64,000 nucleotides of DNA from Marinobacter sp. LA51 (GTDB taxonomy: Bacteria; Pseudomonadota; Gammaproteobacteria; Pseudomonadales; Oleiphilaceae), in NCBI RefSeq assembly GCF_030297175.1, contig NZ_AP028070.1, forward strand, positions 1,488,001 to 1,552,000. Direction: 5' to 3'. A program made the position numbers and the translations under genes. Shown one piece after another: positions 43,979-53,348 of the stretch. The first letter of the stretch is position 1; the number at the start of each line of letters is the position of its first letter. The notes under the pieces are model-generated. The model was not told the DNA's origin. It was given only the letters and a program-made list of their open reading frames with translations, and ran no database searches.

Positions 43979-44308
43979 ATGAAGATATCCACCTTTCCCC
44001 TAATAGTTCTTTGCCTGTTCATGGGCTTTACCTTTTGGGTTATGGCTGGCGCAGAGCAGTCGCTTCTTGCCTTTGGTGTCCAGCTTATGTCGAGCCCGGA
44101 TACTGCCCAGGTCGTTATCGACCTCTACATACTTGCTGCGCTTTCCTGTGTCTGGATGTATCAAGACGGTAAAAGCCGCGGCAAAGGATGGGGTTATCTT
44201 GTCCCGTTTTTCACCCTGACAGCGATATTTGTGTCCGCAGGACCGCTGCTATATTTGGTACTCCGTGGCCAGCGGCGTGAATCGGCTGCCGCGCCCAGCA
44301 AGGTTTAG
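43979..44308 (+). CDS. DUF2834 membrane protein
   Basis: This 109-residue protein has three membrane helices (residues 5-25, 45-60, 75-97) with the DUF2834 loop VIDLYILAALSCVWMYQDGKSRG. The family is uncharacterised. ATG 43979 follows AAGGAAG. Confidence 0.8.
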   Translation: MKISTFPLIVLCLFMGFTFWVMAGAEQSLLAFGVQLMSSPDTAQVVIDLYILAALSCVWMYQDGKSRGKGWGYLVPFFTLTAIFVSAGPLLYLVLRGQRRESAAAPSKV

Positions 44309-44344
44309 ACGGGGCAGGTGCACGCCCGACTGATAATTTTCCGC

Positions 44345-45265
44345 ATGGAATTCCTAATGAAAGAGTTCTTAGAGCAACATCGACTTGTTCTCGCGGAGGC
44401 TGCTGTCGTCGAGAGGCTTCGCAGGAATGAGAAGGTAGAATTAGATCCTGAACTGGTTCATGCCCCATTAATCAACTTTGATGCGGGCAAGAAGGCATTG
44501 CGGAGCATTTACCGTGAGTATCTTGATATCGCTGAGGCTTATGACCGACCTCTCTTGCTCAGTACGCCCACATGGCGGGCAAACAAGGAAAGAGTGCTTG
44601 CCTCGGAGCACCACCAGAACATCAATGCCGAAGCCGTGAAATTCCTTAGAAGTCTGGTCGAGGACGAAGCTAGAAATGTGCCCGTAAAAATTGGTGGTCT
44701 GATTGGCTGTAAAAACGATTGCTACTTGCCTGGTGAGGCTTTGTCACTGAGTGAGGCGAAGGAGTTTCATGAATGGCAGATTAATCAGCTGGCAAGCGAA
44801 GGGGTAGATTTTTTGATTGCAGTCACCCTGCCTTCCGTAGAGGAGGCGGCAGGCATTGCTGTCGCAATGGAGGCAACGGGGCTGCCTTACATCATAAGCT
44901 TCGTGATGGGCTCAGATGGAAAAGTCCTGGATGGGACTGAGATTAAGGCAGCGTTTGAATACGTTGACACGAAGACCGTGAAAAACCCGCTGGGTTATTT
45001 CGTTAACTGCTCCTTTCCATCATTTTTGAAAACAGAGTCTCTGTCTGCAAATGCCATCGATCGGCTGATTGGTATTCAGGCAAACGCTTCATCTCTGAGC
45101 CATGCGGAGCTAGATGGCTCTGAAGATCTCAAATCTGAATCGGTATCGGAGTGGGGAAGCCTTTTGCTGCAACTGAACAGCTCTTTTGGATTAAAAATAC
45201 TTGGTGGATGCTGCGGTACCGATGGTCGGCATCTTAAGTACTTAACAGAGAATATTTCTGCTTAA
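44345..45265 (+). CDS. Homocysteine S-methyltransferase family protein
   Basis: This protein of about 306 residues has the TIM-barrel thiol methyltransferase fold. Zinc ligands are visible as Cys in YFVNCSFPS and the Cys pair in GGCCGTDGRH near the end. It is a divergent member: an active MmuM-type enzyme would methylate homocysteine from S-methylmethionine, but the N-terminal substrate region (EAAVVERLRRNEKVELDPEL) is unlike the usual DGGxxTxL start. ATG 44345 and 44357 are both possible starts. Confidence 0.82.
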   Translation: MEFLMKEFLEQHRLVLAEAAVVERLRRNEKVELDPELVHAPLINFDAGKKALRSIYREYLDIAEAYDRPLLLSTPTWRANKERVLASEHHQNINAEAVKFLRSLVEDEARNVPVKIGGLIGCKNDCYLPGEALSLSEAKEFHEWQINQLASEGVDFLIAVTLPSVEEAAGIAVAMEATGLPYIISFVMGSDGKVLDGTEIKAAFEYVDTKTVKNPLGYFVNCSFPSFLKTESLSANAIDRLIGIQANASSLSHAELDGSEDLKSESVSEWGSLLLQLNSSFGLKILGGCCGTDGRHLKYLTENISA

Positions 45266-45290
45266 CGTAATGTGATCACTGGAGATCCAC

Positions 45291-45878
45291 GTGAATATTG
45301 GCATTTTCATCTACCGAGACGCTGAAGTTCTCGATTTCTCTGGTCCTTTCGAAGTTTTCTCAACGGCATCTCGTTTAAGTGGAGCGGAACAGCCATTCTC
45401 GGTGTTCTTGATTGGTGAGAGCCGAGAAGTCGTTTCGGCCAGAGCTGGCTACAAAGTTGTCCCTGACTACTCAATTGACGATCACCCGCCACTAGACGTG
45501 CTTATTATCTCTGGGGGCGTACATGCCGTTGAGATGGAAAACGAGAAAGTCATAGCCTGGATTCGAGAGCAAGAAAGCTCTGCGAAGCTCACCGCTACAG
45601 TGTGTACCGGCATCTTCCTGTTGGCTAAAGCAGTTGAATCACTTTCGTGCCGTGTCACTACTCACTGGGAGGATATTTCGGATCTTAAAACGATGTTCAG
45701 TCAGCTTGAAGTGCTTGAAGGCGTTCGATGGGTTGATGAGGGGAATATTGTCAGCTCGGGCGGTATATCGGCGGGCATCGATATGAGTCTGCACCTGGTC
45801 AGTCGGTTGCACAGTGTGAGCTTGGCTGAGGACACTGCGCGCCAGATGGAGTTTTTGTGGACGAGAAACTGCGACTAA
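45291..45878 (+). CDS. DJ-1/PfpI family protein
   Basis: This 195-residue protein has the class I glutamine-amidotransferase-like fold. NIGIFIYRDAEVLDFSGPFEVFS opens it, and the nucleophile elbow TVCTGIFLLA contains the reactive Cys near residue 105. It resembles isonitrile hydratases and the N-terminal domain of GATase1-AraC regulators, without the DNA-binding part. It follows the methyltransferase by 25 nt and may be cotranscribed. Confidence 0.87.
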   Translation: MNIGIFIYRDAEVLDFSGPFEVFSTASRLSGAEQPFSVFLIGESREVVSARAGYKVVPDYSIDDHPPLDVLIISGGVHAVEMENEKVIAWIREQESSAKLTATVCTGIFLLAKAVESLSCRVTTHWEDISDLKTMFSQLEVLEGVRWVDEGNIVSSGGISAGIDMSLHLVSRLHSVSLAEDTARQMEFLWTRNCD

Positions 45879-46040
45879 CTATGTCATTTACCGAACGCCC
45901 GATGTATGGCACCCAGCAGCAGTGTTGAACCAATATAACTTGGAAGGCGTAGGGAAGTGAGTTAAGACAATCGAATCGCGCCTTGGCCATGGCTCACACC
46001 AGGCAGGCAAGGCCCAATCTCAACTTGAGCAAGGAAACCC

Positions 46041-46484
46041 ATGATGACTATTTTTGAGGAGCTTCGGGCAGACCACGACAAACAGCGAGAGTTGATTGAT
46101 CAGGTACTTGCAACCAGTGGCGCCAGCGAAGAGCGTGATCGCCTGTTTTTGAACCTGAAAAAACAGCTAGAAGATCATGCGCTCGCCGAAGAACGCTACT
46201 TCTATGTGCCGCTGATGAAATTCGATGAAACCCAAGAGAAAGCCAGACACAGCGTTGCAGAACATCATGAACTCGATGAGTTAATTGAGGCCTTGTCAGA
46301 TGCTAAACAGGACTCCCCAGGGTGGCTGACTCACGCCAAAAATCTTGCCCATACGCTGCTGCATCACCTTGAGGAAGAGGAAAAAGAAGTGTTCCCCTAC
46401 GCAGGCAAATTTCTTGGTGACGATGAAAAGTCGTCGTTGGGGTCAGATTACCGGGCGGAGATGGAGAAGAGGACGTCCCCCTAA
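46041..46484 (+). CDS. Hemerythrin-like domain protein
   Basis: This 147-residue four-helix bundle has di-iron ligand positions: His in RADHDKQ, His and Glu in LEDHALAEERYFY, His in VAEHHELDE and His in LLHHLEEEEKEVFP. Members bind O2, NO or store iron in the cytoplasm. AAGGAA precedes the ATG. The approximately 160 nt upstream hold nothing I can identify. Confidence 0.9.
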   Translation: MMTIFEELRADHDKQRELIDQVLATSGASEERDRLFLNLKKQLEDHALAEERYFYVPLMKFDETQEKARHSVAEHHELDELIEALSDAKQDSPGWLTHAKNLAHTLLHHLEEEEKEVFPYAGKFLGDDEKSSLGSDYRAEMEKRTSP

Positions 46485-46646
46485 AGAAGAGCTGGAAGCC
46501 GTGCTCCCGAGGATCTTGGCGCCTTTTGCGCTGCGATCATGAAGGTTCTGTCGCCCATCGCCGGATCTGTAGTAATGCTAACCTTGGCTTAGCTGTTAGC
46601 TGTTAGGTGAGCAATAAAAACATTGGTGGAATTTGAAGGCTTCAGA

Positions 46647-46943
46647 ATGATCACCGGATTGCTATTGCTACTCGCGCCAGCCGTTGCCTATTTGGTTTCT
46701 TTGCCGTTCTCGCACAGGTTTACACCTTTTTTGCGTTGGTCTTTTCGAATAGTAGGCGGAATCATCGTCTTCGGTGGCAGCTCAATATCCCTCTATTTTG
46801 CAGCCTACACGGGTGATCAGGGCGGCATCGCAGCTTTCTTTTTCCAGCTTTTTGTAATTGCTGCATTTGCCTTATTCACAGCCGTGTTTTTTGCCATCCA
46901 TTGGTCAATGCGCAAAAGAAGCCAGAAAACCTCTGGCGAGTAA
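46647..46943 (+). CDS. Small membrane protein, unknown
   Basis: This protein of about 98 residues has three hydrophobic helices (LLLLLAPAVAYLVSL, IVGGIIVFGGSSISLYFAAY, FFFQLFVIAAFALFTAVFFAI) and a basic tail. No family recognised. The start is uncertain: GTG 46626 would add seven residues. About 25 nt upstream is GCTTAGCTGTTAGCTGTTAGGT, which recalls an attC right end. Confidence 0.6.
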   Translation: MITGLLLLLAPAVAYLVSLPFSHRFTPFLRWSFRIVGGIIVFGGSSISLYFAAYTGDQGGIAAFFFQLFVIAAFALFTAVFFAIHWSMRKRSQKTSGE

Positions 46944-47019
46944 CTGACAACTACGAGCCGCCGATATTCTTCGCAGGCGGGCTCGAGTATTGAACCACTG
47001 GCGGATACCGATCGAAGCC

Positions 47020-47568
47020 ATGATTGAAACGGAAAGACTACTACTGCGCCAATGGAAGGATTCCGATCTCCTAATCTTTGCAAAAATGTGCAGAGACAGG
47101 GAGGTTATGGAGTACTTCCCCAAGCGATTAGCCCGGAAGGAAAGCGATCATCTGGCGAATAGAATCCGGTCTCTCATTGCCGATCGTGGTTGGGGGTTCT
47201 GGGCTGTAGAGGTTCCAGGCCAATCCAGCTTCATCGGCTATGTCGGTTTGCACATTCCCAGAGCAGCGATGCCGTTTCACCCATGTGTTGAAGTTGGCTG
47301 GCGGTTGGCAAAGGAACACTGGGGCCAGGGATACGCGACCGAGGCGGCCAGAGCATCACTGGACTACGCATTTAATCATCTTCAGTTGAGTGAGGTGGTT
47401 TCGTTTACCACCTTGAAAAACGTGCGGTCGCAGGCAGTTATGGAAAAGCTTGGAATGTCCCTGGATAGACATTTTCAGCATCCCGATCTGGACGCCAACA
47501 GCACGCTCAGAGAGCATGTTCTGTACACGATAAAACGGAGCAAATGGGCGAGAGGTCAACGAATTTAG
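47020..47568 (+). CDS. GNAT family N-acetyltransferase
   Basis: This 182-residue acetyltransferase of the RimJ/RimL type begins IETERLLLRQWKDSDL. It has WRLAKEHWGQGYATEAARA (acetyl-CoA loop with GQGYAT) and LKNVRSQAVMEKLGM near the end. Acceptor unknown; relatives acetylate ribosomal proteins, amino acids or drugs. ATG 47020 is chosen by family start. Confidence 0.9.
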   Translation: MIETERLLLRQWKDSDLLIFAKMCRDREVMEYFPKRLARKESDHLANRIRSLIADRGWGFWAVEVPGQSSFIGYVGLHIPRAAMPFHPCVEVGWRLAKEHWGQGYATEAARASLDYAFNHLQLSEVVSFTTLKNVRSQAVMEKLGMSLDRHFQHPDLDANSTLREHVLYTIKRSKWARGQRI

Positions 47569-47624
47569 CCTTGCCTTCGCAGTTGTGTCCAATAGACTGA
47601 TGTAAAAGCAAATGACCAAGAGGA

Positions 47625-48548
47625 ATGGCTGTGTCCCCAATTTCCCGCTTTCGCCGCACAGCGGCTTTAACCCTTCTACTACTCACCGGGCCAACAATGG
47701 CTGCGGACCCGGTGGTGGTATCGTCCAAGATCGATACCGAAGGCGCCGTGCTGGGCCAGATGGTGCTGCAGTCCTTGGAAAAAGCTGGCATTCCGGTTAA
47801 GAACCGAATCCAGTTGGGAGCAACCAACATTGTTCGCAATGCCATCAAAGCGGGTGAAATAGACCTCTACCCGGAGTACACCGGCAACGCCGCTTTCTTC
47901 CATGATCAGGCGGACCGGGATATCTGGAAGGATGCCGATAAGGCCTACGAGCAGGCGGCCGGCTTGGATAAAGAGGCACACAACATCGTCTGGCTTAAAC
48001 CGGCCAAAGCCAACAATACCTGGGCCATGAGTGTGCGTGGGGACCTGGCGCGGGCGAACAATCTGGAGACGCTTGAGGATCTCGCGGATTACATCAACAA
48101 CGGTGGCGACTTCAAGTTTGCGGCCAGTGCAGAGTTTGTTGAATCCGCCAGTGCGTTGCCGGCGTTCCAGAAGGCTTATGGCTTCACGCTGAGCTCTGAC
48201 CAGCTGCTGGTTCTCTCCGGTGGCAACACCGCCGCGACACTCCGGGCCGCCGCTCTGAACAACAACGACGTTAATGGCGCCATGACCTACGGCACCGACG
48301 GCGGCCTTAACGCACTTGATCTGAAGGTGATGGAAGATACCCTCGGTGTTCAGCCGGTTTACCAGCCGGCACCCATCGTGCGCGCCGAGGTTCTGGAAGC
48401 CTACCCGAAGATCCGGGAGGTTCTGGAACCCATTTTCGAATCCCTGGATCTCGAAACCCTTCAACGCCTGAACGGCTTGGTTGCAGTGAACGGTGTGCTG
48501 GCCGAGCAAGTGGCACGGGATTATCTGGAATCCCTGGGCCAGGACTGA
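47625..48548 (+). CDS. Osmoprotectant ABC transporter, substrate-binding protein (YehZ/OsmF type)
   Basis: This 307-residue periplasmic binding protein of the QAT family binds glycine betaine or choline-type solutes. A signal peptide covers about residues 1-26 (cleavage after TMA). The domain has VVVSSKIDTEGAVLGQMVLQ, NAIKAGEIDLYPEYTGNAAFF and APIVRAEVLEAYPKIREVLEP. Followed by permease, ATPase and second permease in the E. coli yehZYXW order. A compatible-solute uptake role suits a salt-tolerant bacterium, although the E. coli system has low affinity and little osmotic role. Confidence 0.9.
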   Translation: MAVSPISRFRRTAALTLLLLTGPTMAADPVVVSSKIDTEGAVLGQMVLQSLEKAGIPVKNRIQLGATNIVRNAIKAGEIDLYPEYTGNAAFFHDQADRDIWKDADKAYEQAAGLDKEAHNIVWLKPAKANNTWAMSVRGDLARANNLETLEDLADYINNGGDFKFAASAEFVESASALPAFQKAYGFTLSSDQLLVLSGGNTAATLRAAALNNNDVNGAMTYGTDGGLNALDLKVMEDTLGVQPVYQPAPIVRAEVLEAYPKIREVLEPIFESLDLETLQRLNGLVAVNGVLAEQVARDYLESLGQD

Positions 48549-48551
48549 GGT

Positions 48552-49739
48552 TTGCCTGTTACCAAACCCGCTTCCAACCTGATGGTGCCGAATCGGGTCA
48601 TTCCAGCCTTGGGTGTGCTCGCCCTCGTGCTGGTCTGGCTTCTGGATATTGGCGCCATACAACCTAACCGCATTGTACCCGGTACCGGCCATGGCCTGCT
48701 GTCAGCCGTTGGATGGCTGGGAGCAGGGGTGGTTACCCTGACGCTGGCTGCGTCTATTTTAATTTCCGTCTTGCCGTTGCGGCTGCGATACCCACTACTT
48801 CTTGGCCTCGTTGGTTTCTCGTTGGCCGCCTTGCCTCTTTTACTTGATGTCTTTGCCGGTCGCCATCTGCCCGAGGCATCGCCCTATGCGCGCTCCACGA
48901 TTGGTTCGGCTTTCTGGAGCTTGCTGTTCCTGCTGTCGTTGATGCTGATTGAGATCCTTGGACGGCTCCGGGCCGGGCGAGGGCTGCAGCTAATGCTGTT
49001 GGTGGTGATTGTTGGAAGCTGGCTGCTGCTATTGCGTAGTGAGGGCCTGGCGAGCCTTTCACTGGTACGGGAATTCAATGCCCGGCCGGATAAGTTTGAG
49101 CAGGCGCTGTGGACGCATCTGGCGCTGGCCTTTGGTGCCGTGACGTTCAGTGCTGGCCTCGCGTTTGTGCTGGCGCTGAAAATGATCCGCAGCCCGGCCT
49201 GGCAGAGGCCGGTTCTTGGCGCCGTCAGTTTTCTACAAACCATCCCCAGCCTTGCGGTGTTTGGCCTTTTGATCGCACCTCTGGGCGCGTTGTCGTTGGC
49301 GTTCCCATTCCTACAATCGCTGGGCATCCGGGGTATTGGCTGGGCGCCGGCCCTTCTGGCGCTCATCGCTTACAGCCTGCTGCCCATGGTGCGAAATACC
49401 TTCGTCGCGATCACGGAGGTTCCGGAAAACCTGGCTGATGCTGGCCGGGGCATGGGGATGACCGACCGGCAATTGTTCTTCCAACTGAAATTACCCTTGG
49501 CACTGCCGGTGATCATCGAGGGTGTGCGCATCACCACCATTCAGGCCATCGGCCTGACCGCGGTGGCTGCCTTGATCGGTGCGGGCGGCTTTGGCGCGTT
49601 TATCTTTCAGGGGCTGGGGCAGGCGGCCATGGACTTGGTGTTGCTGGGTGCCTTACCCACCATCGCACTTGCGCTGCTGGCGGATGCCTTGTTCACGATG
49701 CTTGCTGACAGTCTCAAGCCGACCCCCGCGACAACCTGA
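48552..49739 (+). CDS. Osmoprotectant ABC transporter permease (YehY type)
   Basis: This 395-residue permease has an N-terminal region of about four extra membrane helices before the MetI-like core, as in YehY. The EAA loop with NLADAGRGMGMTDRQLFFQLKLPLALP contacts the ATPase. The start is TTG 48552, 3 nt after the binding-protein gene. It works with the second permease (50708-51451) as a heterodimer. Confidence 0.9.
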   Translation: MPVTKPASNLMVPNRVIPALGVLALVLVWLLDIGAIQPNRIVPGTGHGLLSAVGWLGAGVVTLTLAASILISVLPLRLRYPLLLGLVGFSLAALPLLLDVFAGRHLPEASPYARSTIGSAFWSLLFLLSLMLIEILGRLRAGRGLQLMLLVVIVGSWLLLLRSEGLASLSLVREFNARPDKFEQALWTHLALAFGAVTFSAGLAFVLALKMIRSPAWQRPVLGAVSFLQTIPSLAVFGLLIAPLGALSLAFPFLQSLGIRGIGWAPALLALIAYSLLPMVRNTFVAITEVPENLADAGRGMGMTDRQLFFQLKLPLALPVIIEGVRITTIQAIGLTAVAALIGAGGFGAFIFQGLGQAAMDLVLLGALPTIALALLADALFTMLADSLKPTPATT

Positions 49740-49760
49740 CATGGGAAAGGAATTGCCTGG

Positions 49761-50708
49761 ATGATCGAACTGAAAAATGTCACCCGGCGCTTCGGTAATA
49801 CCGTCGCGGTGGACAATATCAACCTGACCATTGAGACCGGTGAGGTCTGCGTGCTGGTGGGCAGTTCCGGTTGTGGCAAGTCCACCACGCTGCGCATGAT
49901 CAATCGCCTGTTGCCTCACAGTTCCGGTGAGATTCTGGTGGATGGTGAGGACGTGAACGCCATGAATCCGGAGCAACTGAGGCTGAACATGGGCTACGTG
50001 ATTCAGGGAACCGGTCTGTTTCCCCACTGGACCGTGGCCCGCAATATCGCCATGGTGCCTCATTTGTTGAAGTGGCCAAAGGAGCGAATCGACGCGCGTG
50101 TCGAAGAGCTGATGACCCTGCTGGATCTTGATCCGGCCACTCACGCCACCAAATACCCCCAGCAACTCTCCGGTGGTCAGGCGCAGCGGGTAGGCGTGGC
50201 CAGGGCGCTGGCGGCAGACCCCAACATCCTGTTGATGGATGAACCCTTTGGCGCGCTGGATGCGATCACCCGGGATAATCTGCAGATGGAGATGCTGCGG
50301 ATTCAGAGGCAGGTGCGTAAAACCACCGTGTTCGTGACCCACGATATCGATGAAGCCCTGAAACTGGCTACCCGGATTGCAGTAATGGACCAGGGCCGCA
50401 TTATCCAGCACGACACGCCCGAAAATATTCTCCGCCATCCTGCCTCAGACTTCGTTGAAAACCTCGTGGGCAAGCAGGATCGTGGCCTGAAGCTGATGAG
50501 CCTGCGGCCAGTGCGGGACCTGATGTTGCCTCATGCTGAACCAAGGCAATCGGAAGCCTGGGAGGGCGAGATCACGGAAGAGGATAGCTTGCGCCTGGCC
50601 TTATCCGTCATGCTCTGGAAGGACTTGGCTGAGGTTGCGGTGTTCAACGCACGCGGACAGGAAACCGGTGTTATCACCCGCGAACGCATTATTCAGGAAG
50701 GCGCCTGA
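49761..50708 (+). CDS. Osmoprotectant ABC transporter ATPase (YehX type)
   Basis: This 315-residue ATPase has Walker A GSSGCGKST, signature LSGGQAQRVGVARAL and Walker B ILLMDEPFGALDAITRD. VFVTHDIDEALKLA follows with the switch His. A short C-terminal extension resembles a single degenerate CBS-like segment. The stop overlaps the next ATG (TGATG), so translation is coupled. Confidence 0.93.
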   Translation: MIELKNVTRRFGNTVAVDNINLTIETGEVCVLVGSSGCGKSTTLRMINRLLPHSSGEILVDGEDVNAMNPEQLRLNMGYVIQGTGLFPHWTVARNIAMVPHLLKWPKERIDARVEELMTLLDLDPATHATKYPQQLSGGQAQRVGVARALAADPNILLMDEPFGALDAITRDNLQMEMLRIQRQVRKTTVFVTHDIDEALKLATRIAVMDQGRIIQHDTPENILRHPASDFVENLVGKQDRGLKLMSLRPVRDLMLPHAEPRQSEAWEGEITEEDSLRLALSVMLWKDLAEVAVFNARGQETGVITRERIIQEGA

Positions 50709-51451
50709 TGCGCATCTGGCTACCTTCAGCATTACTGGCTGCGCTCTTATACGGGCTGAGCGTCGGGATGCCAGTCCTGGAACCTTTGTTTCAGTGGTTG
50801 CAGCCAGACAAACAAACGGTGATTTACGAGCGTGAGAGTTTCTTGTTTCTGCTGCAGAACCATTTGCTGTTGGTGGTTGTGTCGGCGGCTGTCGGCACGT
50901 TCGTGGCGGTGGTTGGCGGTATCTTTGCCACCCGCGCCTCGGGCCGTGATTTCCTGCCCCTGGTCAGTCAGGTGGCCTCCATTGGCCAGACCTTCCCCCC
51001 GGTGGCTGTCTTAGCGCTGGCGGTGCCGGTGCTTGGCTTCGGCGAAGCGCCAATCTTGATAGCGTTGATTCTGTATGGCTTGCTGCCCATTCTGCGGAAT
51101 ACGCTGGCGGGTCTGGAAGGCGTCGATCCCACCGTGCGCGAGGCGGCACGAGGCATGGGCATGTCACCGGGGCAGATACTGTTTCGGGCAGAATTGCCGT
51201 TGGCGGGGAGGGTGATCCTGGCCGGTATCCGGACGTCAGTCACCATCAACATCGCCACTGCGGCGATTGGCTCCACCATAGGCGCGCGCACCTTGGGCGA
51301 TCCTGTCATCGCAGGGCTGGTGAATGGCAACACAGCCTATGTGTTGCAGGGGGCAATCCTGATTGGTTTGCTGGCCCTCACCACCGATAGTTTGTTCGAG
51401 GCATTGGAGCGGATCTGGGACCGTCGGTTTTCGCCTCAGGTAGCTGTGTGA
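50708..51451 (+). CDS. Osmoprotectant ABC transporter permease (YehW type)
   Basis: This 247-residue permease of the MetI superfamily has five to six helices and the coupling loop VDPTVREAARGMGMSPGQILFRAELPLA. It completes the four-gene transporter. The following 255 nt up to the next gene hold no recognisable feature. Confidence 0.92.
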   Translation: MRIWLPSALLAALLYGLSVGMPVLEPLFQWLQPDKQTVIYERESFLFLLQNHLLLVVVSAAVGTFVAVVGGIFATRASGRDFLPLVSQVASIGQTFPPVAVLALAVPVLGFGEAPILIALILYGLLPILRNTLAGLEGVDPTVREAARGMGMSPGQILFRAELPLAGRVILAGIRTSVTINIATAAIGSTIGARTLGDPVIAGLVNGNTAYVLQGAILIGLLALTTDSLFEALERIWDRRFSPQVAV

Positions 51452-51706
51452 TGGGCGCTTTCAAAGCCTTGGTCCGCTGGGATAAGTGCTTCTGCTTCAT
51501 CGGCAGGTGTTGCTAGTCTGGGCGGTTTGATCGATATTTGATCAGGGTGCCGGCGCATTAACGGAACCGGTCTTCACCGTAACTTATCTTTCGGCCTGGC
51601 AGGGCGTGAAGCCGAATCCGATACAGCCCATCAGATCGTGAACACATCTGATGTCGAAATGAAGCTGGTTGCTGCCACGGCTAAACATCTGCACAGGATG
51701 GCATTC

Positions 51707-52111
51707 ATGAAACCAAAGATCAGCATAGTCACACTAGGTGTCGACGACCTGGACCGGGCCACGCGTTTTTACGGCGAAGGGCTGGGACTGCCAAGGCACG
51801 AGTTTGAAGGTGGTGGAATCTCCTTTTTTAGCCTGGAGGGAACCTGGCTGGCCTTGTATCCCCGCGAGGAATTAGCCAAGGATATCGGGTTGCCAGTTCC
51901 TGTTGAGGTTGGATTCTCCGGAATTACGCTGGCTCATAACGTTGCCAGCAAGTCAGAGGTGGATGCCGTGCTACAGCAGGCGATTGCGGCGGGTGCGACT
52001 CTGATCAAGCCGGCGCAAGAGGTATTCTGGGGAGGGTACTCCGGGTATTTTCAGGATACCGAAGGGCATTACTGGGAAGTGGCGTACAATCCCTATCAGG
52101 ACCTGACGTGA
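51707..52111 (+). CDS. VOC family protein
   Basis: This 134-residue protein with the glyoxalase-like fold shows ISIVTLGVDDLDRATRFYGEGLGLP and the closing YFQDTEGHYWEVAYNP with the usual Glu ligand. Substrate unknown. ATG 51707 is used; the longer frame adds residues unlike the family. Confidence 0.83.
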   Translation: MKPKISIVTLGVDDLDRATRFYGEGLGLPRHEFEGGGISFFSLEGTWLALYPREELAKDIGLPVPVEVGFSGITLAHNVASKSEVDAVLQQAIAAGATLIKPAQEVFWGGYSGYFQDTEGHYWEVAYNPYQDLT

Positions 52112-52177
52112 ATTCTGGTTTGAACCTCGTTAGGCTGACGCTAACCCAATAAAATCCGGTAGAAAGGCATCCTCAGA

Positions 52178-52822
52178 ATGTATGTGCCCAAACACTTTAA
52201 GGAAGATGACACAGAGACGCTGCATCGCTATATCCGCGATTACAGCTTCGGGCTGTTTGTGTTTGCCGACGAAGATGGCATTGAAGCGAATCACGTCCCA
52301 TTCCATTTCCAGGTGGACCCAGACAACCCGCTCGGCACATTGCAGTGTCATTTGGCACGAACCAATCCGGCGTGGAATCGCATAGAGAAGGGCGGTTCTG
52401 TGTTGGCCATTTTCCAAGGGCCAGATGCCTACGTCTCTCCCTCCTGGTATGCCTCCAAGGCCGAGACCGGCCGGGTGGTACCGACCTGGAATTACCTTGC
52501 AGTCCATGCCAAGGGCACAGCCCGGGTAGTGCAGGACCCAAGCTGGCTCAAAGAGCACCTCCATAACCTCACAGACCGGCACGAACGCGATCGTGCGCAG
52601 CCCTGGTCCGTGGACGATGCTCCGGAGGAATACACTGAGCGCTTGATGCAGGGAATCGTGGGTATTGAGATCCGCATTGAGGAGCTAACCGGGAAACTGA
52701 AGGCCAGCCAAAACCAGCCGGAGGCCAATCGGGCGGGCGTTAAAGCCGGCCTCAAGACCGAAGGCGTTATGCACGCCGAGGCCATGGCTGATTTGATCAG
52801 CGAGCCGGATACCAAGGGCTGA
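52178..52822 (+). CDS. PaiB-like FMN-binding protein
   Basis: This 214-residue protein belongs to the putative FMN-binding/PaiB family. MYVPKHFKEDDTETLHRYIR begins it, GLFVFADEDGIEANHVPF and AIFQGPDAYVSPSWYASK form the split-barrel flavin site, and VVPTWNYLAVHAKG is the family signature. PaiB in Bacillus was described as a negative regulator; flavin binding is the likelier biochemical property. No PaiA gene is adjacent. Confidence 0.9.
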   Translation: MYVPKHFKEDDTETLHRYIRDYSFGLFVFADEDGIEANHVPFHFQVDPDNPLGTLQCHLARTNPAWNRIEKGGSVLAIFQGPDAYVSPSWYASKAETGRVVPTWNYLAVHAKGTARVVQDPSWLKEHLHNLTDRHERDRAQPWSVDDAPEEYTERLMQGIVGIEIRIEELTGKLKASQNQPEANRAGVKAGLKTEGVMHAEAMADLISEPDTKG

Positions 52823-52890
52823 TGGCCGGCTTCGTCCGGTAGCGCTTCTGCAGTCTCAGTTGCAGCTTTTAATCAGGGGTGGGTAAGGAT

Positions 52891-53283
52891 ATGAGCATCG
52901 TTGGTGTACTGGTCGCAACCGTCATCGGAATGGTTCTGGGAGCCTTATGGTATTCACCTGTACTGTTCGGGAATCGATGGATGCAGAGCCTGGGTAAAAC
53001 CAGGGAGACCCTCGGCAGCCCGACCCTACCGATGATTGGCAGTGTGTTTGCCAGCTTACTGTCGGCTATCGGTGTGGCATTGCTTCATTCATGGATCGGT
53101 GTCGACAGCTTCACTTTGTCCCTGGGGCTGGGGCTCGCACTCGGCCTGTTGATCATCTTTCCGGCGCTCCTGTCGGATAACCTGTTCTGTGATTGGGGCT
53201 GGGATCTATTGTTTATCCAGTCTGGATATCGGGTGCTTAGTGTGGTGCTGATGTCGTTGGCGATTTATTGGATTGGAGCCTGA
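52891..53283 (+). CDS. DUF1761 membrane protein
   Basis: This 130-residue protein has four membrane helices. The N-terminal GMVLGALWYSPVLFGNRWMQ is characteristic of DUF1761, and a central SLGLGLALGLLIIFPAL segment follows. No function known. ATG 52891 has AAGGA just upstream; a GTG at 52879 is also possible. Confidence 0.82.
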   Translation: MSIVGVLVATVIGMVLGALWYSPVLFGNRWMQSLGKTRETLGSPTLPMIGSVFASLLSAIGVALLHSWIGVDSFTLSLGLGLALGLLIIFPALLSDNLFCDWGWDLLFIQSGYRVLSVVLMSLAIYWIGA

Positions 53284-53348
53284 GGTTGCACCCCAAGCCC
53301 TGTGAGAAGATTTGCAAGGATCGGGGCACCCGGTTGAGCAGTGAAGCC

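Noticed and set aside
47679..48692. Open frame of 337 codons antisense to the osmoprotectant binding protein
   Set aside because: Runs across two real genes and shows low-complexity composition; shadow frame.
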